This document shows, in pieces, positions 53,460 to 61,360 of a stretch of DNA of 64,000 nt. The translations under genes were made by a program, and so were the position numbers. The stretch spans positions 36,263,618-36,327,617 of the forward strand of contig OZ038492.1 in the NCBI GenBank assembly GCA_964036315.1. Reading direction: 5' to 3'. Within the stretch, counting starts at the first letter, position 1, and each line of letters begins with the position of its first letter. The DNA comes from Acanthosepion esculentum. Lineage: Eukaryota; Mollusca; Cephalopoda; Sepiida; Sepiidae. Below the pieces are notes generated by a model. That model made no database searches. It was not told the DNA's origin and saw only the letters and a list, made by a program, of their open reading frames with translations.

Positions 53460-55580
53460 CGTAAAAGCCTCAAAATATTTAATCCTTTCTAGGAAAATAG
53501 ATACAAAAATACGAAGTCATGGAAACTTAACCTTAAAGCATTTCATACCAAACGAATCTGCTAAAAGAAGACAGCGTTCATAGTTCCCATCTCGAGGGCA
53601 ATTTTCTGAAGATGAGGGGAGTTTTGCCAATCACATCGATATTTATAGTTGAAATATAAATGGTGTGGAATAAAAAATATTTAAAAAAAAACACTACTAA
53701 GTGTTCCGTGTACAAGAACTCAAGATATAACTTTCCAAGACAGAAACTACGATCTGGAATTAGGATGAAAGCAATAATGCTACATACCATGAAACAATCA
53801 TAAAAATTTAATATTGAATTAGCATATTCTAAACAATTTTAAACCTCTGCGTATGAATCAGTTATAACTAATTCAGTGTAGGAAATATAAAAATTGGACG
53901 TAGAATAGCCTGCGCTATTAACTAAAAACCTAAAATTTCGAGACATGTCCTTAAACTGTCGCGCGAGATCGAAACTGTTATATGAATGCCATGCATGGCT
54001 ACAATATCGTTTGGGAATACTTAAACTGCCCGCTGTATAGAACTGCATTTCAGATTATTAACTAAAAATGTCTTTCGAATTAAGCCTGTAGGTCCTGGCG
54101 AACGCCATTCTCATTTAAAACTCGTGGACTGGCGCTATACTATCACAACCAAAGAGCTGTACCAGATAACAGAAACAAAATTACTTAAAGACTTTCAACA
54201 ACAGCAGAACATAAAATGGATAACGCATATAATATGAAAACGAAATGACACAATAAAGATGCTTACATTCTATACCACTTCTAACAAAGAGTTAGGAAGG
54301 TAACCCCCATCAGTACTGGAAAGTACGATAATCGTTAAATCGAGAAGCTTTTTCCTGCAAAATTGTTTTAAGAGAAAGTTATTAGAAATTCCAGCCGACT
54401 GCAACACTGGCTGTTCGGTCAATGAATGGCGAAGGTTGCCTTATAAGGAAACGTATAATATTACTTTTACCCTTACCAGTAGTTTTAAGTAATAAAACAA
54501 ATACGAAAAGGCAGTTTCAAATTATTAAATCAACAATGAAATAAAAAATATATAATACAGAGAATCGGGAAAAAAGTTAAAAAAGAAGGGTAGCAAGAGT
54601 GAAAAAAATATAGATAGAAGAGGAAAGAAATTTCGTAATACATCTGCCAATCAATTCAAAACGCCATTATTATAAAACAAATATTTCAAACAAGACCTTT
54701 CCAAGCGGCTTAACAAATATGAAAATAAACTCTAACACGCGCTTTATTTCTTTCGCAGGGGAAAGAACAAAGATAAAAGTAAAAACATCCCTCCCCCCAA
54801 AAAAAACACATCTGTTATTTAGAATTCCATTTTTTATGTCATCAGATAACAGTGATGAATTGGATTAGAATTCTTCCAGCCAGAAATGCGAACACAAGAT
54901 TCTTTGGAGCGTCAAGAACAGACATCGAAGCTTAACAGAGGGGAATAAAAAACAAACTGGAATTTAACAAGGATTCGCGACTCGCTTATTGAACCCTGAT
55001 AAGTTTAATTATAGATAAATAATACAGACATGTGTAAAATCAGTGGCCGACACGTGTCCATACATCGACACGCCGACAGTATATGCGTGGATATACACTC
55101 AGACGCAAATACCGAGCTTCGCAGAGAGCTATGGTTTATAGAAACTATACCTATCTATAGTACTATAAAATAGACGTATATGCAAACACGAGCAGGCAAA
55201 CGAAAAGTCTCCAGCAGTGTATTTCGCATTATTTTAGGACAATCATAGAAGTGTTAGTGAAAACGTTACGAGTTTCAGCTTTTTATAGGACATGCACTCG
55301 ATTAATTGAAGAGCATTATTATTTATTTTTAATTTAGTATAAGCAAAAATCAAATTAATCATAACCAATGAAATGAATCATATAAGACACACCACATCAC
55401 GTGAGGATTTAGAACAACAACAACAACTAAACTGAGAAGCATATTTAACACGAAGAGAATAATGTCAAAGATGCAGACGTTCCACTTTACTACAAAGATA
55501 GAAAAACCCCATCAGCATTGGTAAGAGCAATAACAGCGGATGAATTTTTTTCTGAAATATTTTTTAAGAGAAACATTTTA
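53460..55580. other. Unassigned sequence
   Basis: Over 2 kb without a recognisable gene, SINE, LINE or microsatellite. It is the longest featureless stretch here. Confidence 0.4.
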
Positions 55581-55590
55581 TATATATATA

Positions 55591-56864
55591 TCAGGTCATC
55601 CCATAAGTTCTGTCCGAATTTTGAATAAAGAAAACAAGTGACCAAATGCTACATTTAATTACAGATTCCATCAACAATTGTATTTTCCCTGATTATCTAT
55701 GATTTCCTTCCATCTATTAACAAGCTTACTAATTCCATTACTGTAAAATTCTTTTGACTTTGATTCGAAGAACAGCACAAATGTCAGTTTTAACCTCTTC
55801 CTGTGTTACAAAAGCTGTTTCTTCCAAATGATTCTGTAAGCAACGAAACAAATGGTAGTCTGAAGAAGCAAGGTCGGGAGAATAAGGTGAATGAGGAATT
55901 TACTCCCAACCAAGTTCTTCGATCTTTTGTGACGTGATTCTTGCTGTGTGTGGTCGCGCATTGTCCTGAAGAAACAACACTCGTTTTCGATTCACAAGAG
56001 CAGGTTTTTTTTCCTCAAAGCTTGGTTCAAACGCTCTAAGTGCTGACAGTATATTTGAGCATTAATTGTTGCATTAGGTGGTAAGAATTCAAAGTGGATT
56101 ATTCCTTGACAATCCCACCAGATTGAAAGAAGAAATTTTCCCCGTGAAGTTCCCTTCTCGGATGTGGCTGGGGTCATTTCCCTTTACCAAGCCACTGTCT
56201 ACGACGCTTAACTTTTCGATAAAAGATCCATTTTTCGTCCCCAGTCACAAGTCTATACAAAAAAAGGTGAAACAAGTTGGCGAGAATGGAGAGAAGAGCA
56301 GATGTCAACTCGGGATTTGAGGTTGTTTTCAGACAATTCATGAGGCACCCATTTTCCAAATTTAGGAACTTTTCCAAGTTGTTGAAGATGACGATGAACA
56401 GTTGTATGGTTTGAACTGAAAACCACTGCCAATTCCTCAACTGATAAAGCAGGATTTTCTTCAAGGGATGCTTCAAGAAGCTTTTCATCAAACTCAACTG
56501 GACGTCCGGTTCGATCTTCATCTTCAAGGGGAAAATCGCCACCTCTGAATTTTGCAAACCATCTTCTGCAAGTTCTTTCATTCACACATTCCTCTCCATA
56601 AACTGAGTGAATGTTTCTAGCCGCTTCGGCTGCTGAGTTTCCTTTCTTGAACTCATAAAGCATTATGTGCCTCAAATGATTCTTGGATACTTCCAGTTAT
56701 CAAACAAAATTTAATTTTATTGTTCTCTGAAATACAATTTGATCAGTTTAAATGCATCTAAACATAAAAAATAATGTTCAGCTCCATTAGACATTATAAA
56801 ATACTCTTTAAATTTTTTTCATTTTAACAAAAAGTTAAAATTCGGACAGAACTTATGGGATGAC

Positions 56865-56868
<4 letters not shown>
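55591..56868 (-). mobile_element. Mariner element, copy 2, full length with both TIRs
   Basis: The ends TCAGGTCATCCCATAAGTTC (left) and its inverted counterpart (right) match over about 32 bp and are flanked by TA target duplications inside (TA)n. The length of 1278 bp is typical for mariner. It is collinear with copy 1 at 23187-24421 on the opposite strand. Confidence 0.93.
55680..56697 (-). pseudogene. Mariner transposase, broken, triad preserved
   Basis: The expected start is CTG instead of ATG (near 56697). The HTH region and WVPHEL linker are intact. A T-run frameshift after LVSPFF (about 56265), a stop after the WLGKGK region, another shift near 56010 in an A-run, and a stop after ELGWE follow. 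Catalytic residues survive in their frames: D in VTGDEKWIF, D in LQDNARPHT and D in SPDLASSDYHLF. Copy 1 has N at the third position. Confidence 0.9.
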
Positions 56869-56905
<37 letters not shown>

Positions 56906-57074
56906 TCTGTTTCATGCTAGTGCAATCGTCAGGCGACTGACGATTGCACTAGCATGAAACAGACTGTCGCCTCTAAGTACTGACTTCCATGTCCACTTTT
57001 ATATTTACACACGCTCTATCTCTTATATTGAGCACTTGATCCCATAAATATAGCACACTTTAAGACTATATTTC

Positions 57075-57078
<4 letters not shown>
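56869..57078. mobile_element. (TA)n and foldback element H6, left-truncated
   Basis: A TA tract leads directly into the inner hairpin (56904-56966). Only the right outer arm and tail (TATATTGAGCACTTGATCCC) are present; the left outer arm has been lost at the TA junction. Confidence 0.82.
56931..56972 (+). ncRNA. Hammerhead-like motif in H6
   Basis: AGGC, GA, CTGACGA, TTGCACTAGCAT, GAAA, CAGACTGTC, GCCT. The core and GTC triplet are intact. Stem II is TGC/GCA and stem III is ACA/TGT. Stem I (AGGC/GCCT) is separated from the core by an extra GA, so this copy departs from the canonical fold. Confidence 0.4.

Positions 57079-57147
<69 letters not shown>
57079..57147. repeat. (TA)n microsatellite
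   Basis: Pure TA tract ending the H6 tail. Confidence 0.96.
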
Positions 57148-57149
<2 letters not shown>

Positions 57150-57199
57150 TTACTTACAATCGCCTTAAGAGGCACAACATAGTGCCAAATCATAAAAGC

Positions 57200-58260
57200 T
57201 TGGCTTGGCTTGGCTTGACTGAGGGAATAAAAGTTCGCATCGAGGAAGACCGAGATCTGTTCGTACGCCTGACGAGGAAGAACACATTCTACAGACTATC
57301 GGAGATGATACAGGTATCAGCATACTTCGAGAGGCACTAGCATATCGTACAACTCATATTACTACATGAAGGGTAATTCAAGAGCAGCTGCAGTATCTGT
57401 ATTATTTGCTACGTGTGCAGGTTCTCTCGCCCTTTGATCACCCTCCAAAGGAGTACATTTGCCGATTTGCAAGAACATCCGTTGTTTGTCTCTTCAATCT
57501 TGGTTAAGGATGAGGCAATATTTGGAACAACGAAATGGAATAACAAATTTACACAGTGAACATTTATAGGCGGATCGGAATCCCCGTGGTGATATACAGG
57601 CTAGGATCCAGCATCAGTTTACGATTTATATGTGGGCTGGAATTGCAGGTGAATCTCTGGTAGGTCCATATGATCTCACATTATGTCAACAGGGACTTTA
57701 TTTCGAACACACGTCTAGAGGATGTACCCCTGCTAATACGAAGACGCATGTGTTTCATGCATGATTGGACTCCAGCAAATTTTATTCACATTGTTTGTGA
57801 TGCACTGGCTGACATCTAACATGAAAGATGGGTAGGTCGGGAAGAAACGGTTTCATGGCCTGCCCGTTCCCCCGAACTCAAGCCTTTGGATTTTTTGCCA
57901 CCCAAAACAATTGGCTTATGCAGCAGACATTAATAATGCAGAGACCCTTCATGGGGGTCTGCGAAATTATTCGACATGTGCTAGAATTTAAAAGGGTCTG
58001 TCAGCCAATCATCTGACGGGTGCATGCACGCGTGGAAGCCAGCGGAAGACATTTAGTATATTTGTTATGATTTGCTTTGTTGCGGGACAACGATAGCCTT
58101 TTGGACATATGTTTATATTGATATTTTATCTTGTTTTGGAGTCAGGAACCCGCCCCCAAAATTCGTAAAAATAATTCTCGATTTTATCTTGGATTGTACA
58201 TTTAATGGTGTCTACCGTAAGCTTAACTTAAAACGAAGGATTATTATGGCCTGCAGTATT
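57200..58260 (+). pseudogene. Tc1-like transposase, full-length but degenerate
   Basis: Frames give RGRPRSVRTPDEEEH (HTH linker), RIGIPVVIYRLGSS, CFMHDWTPANFIHIV (second catalytic D in the HD motif) and VSWPARSPELKPLDF. The last is equivalent to the SPDLTPLDFF block at 16.3 kb, with D changed to E in SPEL but the following LDF retained. At least eight stops or shifts are visible. The 3' side ends near a palindrome at 58261. Confidence 0.7.
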
Positions 58261-58314
58261 TAATTATTTATTCATCTTGTCACTGCGCAGTGACAAAATG
58301 AATGAATAATTAAA
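58261..58314. repeat. Imperfect palindrome with a perfect 20-bp core
   Basis: TTGTCACTGCGCAGTGACAA (58277-58296) is perfectly self-complementary. The flanks AATTATTTATTCAT and ATGAATGAATAATT extend it with mismatches. Confidence 0.85.
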
Positions 58315-58319
58315 TAGGT

Positions 58320-58650
58320 CACGTCATAAAGGAGGGGACACACAGGGAGAAGTCATTAATTACACTGTGTGGCATTTATGGATTAAAATAATGGAAGAGA
58401 CGTCCAACGTTACCACATAAGTGCAAGAGAATGTAAGGCCATAATAGGACTAGAAGGCCGCGCTGACAATATTTCAGGATCGATGAAGCGATGACATTGC
58501 TCGAATTCATATGTATGGCAAATACATAATATAGTTTTGAAAAATTAATTAATGTGACTTGATTGACGTTCAGGAAATGAATGTAACGAATAACAACAAT
58601 TCAATCTCGGTCCAAGGATTTCGCTATGAAATTTCACACCCCTGCTGTCC
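58320..58650. other. Unassigned sequence
   Basis: No recognisable feature. Confidence 0.35.
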
Positions 58651-58652
58651 AT

Positions 58653-58653
<1 letters not shown>

Positions 58654-58709
<56 letters not shown>
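58654..58709. repeat. (TA)n microsatellite
   Basis: Tail tract of the antisense SINE that follows. Confidence 0.96.
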
Positions 58710-58710
<1 letters not shown>

Positions 58711-58712
<2 letters not shown>

Positions 58713-58985
58713 ATCCACAGACAGACTGTTTCGCTGTATCACAGCTCATCAGTGTGGCTAGACGTCCGGTTGCCTCTAGTTAGGATCGAAACTCGACTGC
58801 ATTGGCATCAGTCGGGGATTCCGCCGCTATGCCGTTGGCGCATGGCAGGGATGAAGGTGAATTTAAGCGTATTCATTTTTAGATAAATACACAGTGACTG
58901 AGAGAACTCGATTCGTTTTTACCGAAGCGTCTTGCATTATAAGCAGTAATAGTCACTGCTTACAAACTCACACTTCCTCCCCCGA
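58711..58985 (-). mobile_element. tRNA-derived SINE, most complete member
   Basis: Minus-strand order: body, CGCCAACGGCATAGCGGCGG (head), GACTGATGCCAATGCAGTCG, AGTTTCGATCC (B box), CGTCTAGCCACACTGATGAG, TGTGATACAGCGAAACAGTC, TGTCTGTGGATGAC, then (TA)n. It gives the full 3' half of the family scattered at 3.6-4.0 and 41.5-41.9 kb. Confidence 0.7.
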
Positions 58986-59025
58986 GACGTCAAACGAAAT
59001 ACATTTTTCAGGAGCATATATATTG

Positions 59026-59055
59026 TCGTTCAAAGACAGACTGTTTCGCTGTATC

Positions 59056-59060
<5 letters not shown>
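59026..59060 (-). mobile_element. SINE 3' end fragment
   Basis: CAAAGACAGACTGTTTCGCT and GTATCACA repeat the end of the 58711 SINE and run into (CA)n. Confidence 0.55.
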
Positions 59061-59210
<150 letters not shown>

Positions 59211-59223
59211 CAGTTTTACATTA

Positions 59224-59329
59224 GAACATGCATATACCCACTACAAAACTGTACATCTTGTTTCAACGTTAAAAAACATTTTAACGTTGAAACAAGATGT
59301 ACAGTTTTGTAGTGGGTATATGCATGTTC
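59224..59329. repeat. Perfect 49-bp inverted repeat, 8-nt loop
   Basis: Bases 59224-59272 are complementary to 59281-59329. Outer flanks (TGCAGT and ACTGCA) add a few pairs. It abuts (TA)n on the left. No coding potential. Confidence 0.92.
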
Positions 59330-59440
59330 GAATTTGACACTGCATAATAAGCAAGTATTTATTGCTCTACTTTTGTATTGAGGCCTATTTTAAATTAATG
59401 CTTTGAACGCTGAAATCTTACTCTTCGTTGTTTTACCTTT

Positions 59441-59442
<2 letters not shown>

Positions 59443-59496
<54 letters not shown>
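59443..59496. repeat. (TA)n microsatellite
   Basis: Left border of H6. Confidence 0.96.
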
Positions 59497-59499
<3 letters not shown>

Positions 59500-59702
59500 G
59501 AAATATAGTCTTAAAGTGTGCTATATTTATGGGGTAAAGTGCTCAATATCAGAGATAGAGCGTGTGTAAATATAAAAGTGGACATGGAAGTCAGCACTTA
59601 GAGGCGACAGTCTGTTTCATGCTAGTGCAATCGTCGGGCGACTCTTGCACTAGCATGAAACAGACTGTCGCCTCTAAGTGCTGACTTCCATGTCCACTTT
59701 TA

Positions 59703-59706
<4 letters not shown>
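59497..59706. mobile_element. Foldback element H6, leader plus hairpin
   Basis: The leader GCAGAAATATAGTC to GTGCTCAATATCAGAGATAG (59540-59559) is the reverse complement of the tail in the 39.6- and 57.0-kb copies. So both sides of the family unit carry the same sequence in inverted orientation. The hairpin spans 59576-59698. The cores are CCCGACGA (minus) and a deleted version (plus). Confidence 0.85.
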
Positions 59707-59794
<88 letters not shown>

Positions 59795-59802
59795 TAGATA
59801 GA
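59706..59802. repeat. (TA)n(GA)n(GATA)n microsatellite
   Basis: Compound tract on the right of H6. Confidence 0.95.
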
Positions 59803-60080
59803 TCGAGTATGTACAGGAATCGGACAAAATGATAGGAAAACGAAAAGATAGGAAATAGATCTTAATCTAACATTTTTCACTTTATTAAAATGATAAAAAA
59901 CTAATTAAAAGCAGAGACGTAGATTGTGTGCTGCGTTAGTCTATTTCATTGCTTAGATACGTGTCACGTGTATTGAAGTAACAGATAATATTCAAATAAG
60001 AAAAAATGTATATACATGTGTGTATATATTTAAAAAAGATAAACCTTTTATGTATAGATTATTCAACAAAACAGATATAA

Positions 60081-60415
<335 letters not shown>

Positions 60416-60424
60416 GTATATACT

Positions 60425-60600
60425 GGACGACTCTTCGATAGAATTGAGTCACTCTCAGTCACTGTGTGTTTATCCGAATCTAAAAATAAACACGCTAAAA
60501 TTCACCTTCATCCCGTACCGTAAGCTGATGGCTTAATGGGAGAAATGATGAGCTGTGAAACTATGGTGATGGGGGGTAGAGTTCTCGTTGTTAATTGTTG
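60425..60600 (+). mobile_element. SINE-related fragment
   Basis: TAAAAATAAACACGCTAAAA and TTCACCTTCATCCC are the reverse complement of 58845-58885 (SINE body). GATGAGCTGTGAAACTATGG recalls the TGATGAGCTGTGATACAGCG block. Confidence 0.45.
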
Positions 60601-60675
60601 CTTGTATCAGAAGGTAGATAAATAGTAGCAGTCCTTCGGGACAGCCGCTAGTTTGGCCTAAAGGTTCAACAAGCA
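60600..60675 (-). other. Possible leader of a second Gypsy unit
   Basis: The minus strand continues past the PBS-like site with GCTTGTTGAACCTTTAGGCC and AAACTAGCGGCTGTCCCGAA. It lies on the side where a 5' leader would sit if the neighbouring LTR also served as a 5' LTR. Confidence 0.3.
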
Positions 60676-60693
60676 ATCAAATTGGGGTCACCA
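60676..60693 (-). promoter_or_regulatory. tRNA-Trp-type primer-binding-site-like sequence
   Basis: TGGTGACCCCAATTTGAT on the minus strand matches the complement of the metazoan tRNA-Trp 3' end at about 15 of 18 positions, including TGGTGACCCC. This PBS type is used by CsRn1-like Gypsy elements. It directly follows the presumed LTR. Confidence 0.5.
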
Positions 60694-61290
60694 TAACATA
60701 AACAAAATAACATACGAAAGAGAAGGGTATATCAAAAACACTTTGTATTTAAATGCAACATCAATGAATAGTACAATGTTTCTTGATTTACACGCACAAA
60801 GTCCGTTACAAAATGTTCATTCATAGAAGAGAAATCCGATTATTAAAAGAATATAAGTGTCTTTTGTTAATACTTAAGTTCATGACGTGCTGGTCACAGG
60901 AGATGAAAGGTGAGGTCAATGGGTTGGTAGGAGTCCTTTGATATCTCCGTTGGTGAAGGAAGGCTGAAGGCATCGGGTTTGATGGGTGAGAAAAGCGTAG
61001 CGACATTCACTGACGGTACTTCAAAGCTTTCTCTCCTAGAAGTGAATTTATCGCTCTATTTATGTGTGCCCATCGGATCAGAGTCAGTCTGCTGAAACAA
61101 ACTGTTGGGTATGGCGCGGAGCCGTTTAATTGGTGGAAATTGCTTATTATTCTTTTTATTTCTTTTTAATTTTCCCCCGGAAATTCTGCGTGGAGCCGGG
61201 TGCGCAAAGACCAGTATTGGTCATTTGCTGTCTAAACCTCTGAGGGTTAATATCCGGCCCTTCGCTTGCTCCGTGCCACCACATAACTTT
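60694..61290 (-). repeat. Probable LTR of the CsRn1-like Gypsy element
   Basis: The sequence between the pol stop/T-rich run and the PBS-like site. It starts near TTATGTGGTGGCACGG on the minus strand, just after GGGGCGAAAG (possible polypurine tract), and contains CATAAATAGAGCG (TATA-like). The second LTR would lie beyond the window, so exact ends are unverified. Confidence 0.5.
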
Positions 61291-61307
61291 CGCCCCAGTA
61301 AACGGAG

Positions 61308-61360
61308 TTGTTGTTGTTGTTTTTTTTTTTTTTGTTTTTTTTTTTCTTGTTTTTTTTTAG
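61308..61360. repeat. T-rich low-complexity tract
   Basis: GTT repeats and T-runs between the LTR and the pol stop codon. Confidence 0.85.

Noticed and set aside
60821..61006. Small minus-strand ORF downstream of Gypsy pol
   Set aside because: It lies within the presumed LTR and has no domain. No env-like gene is present.
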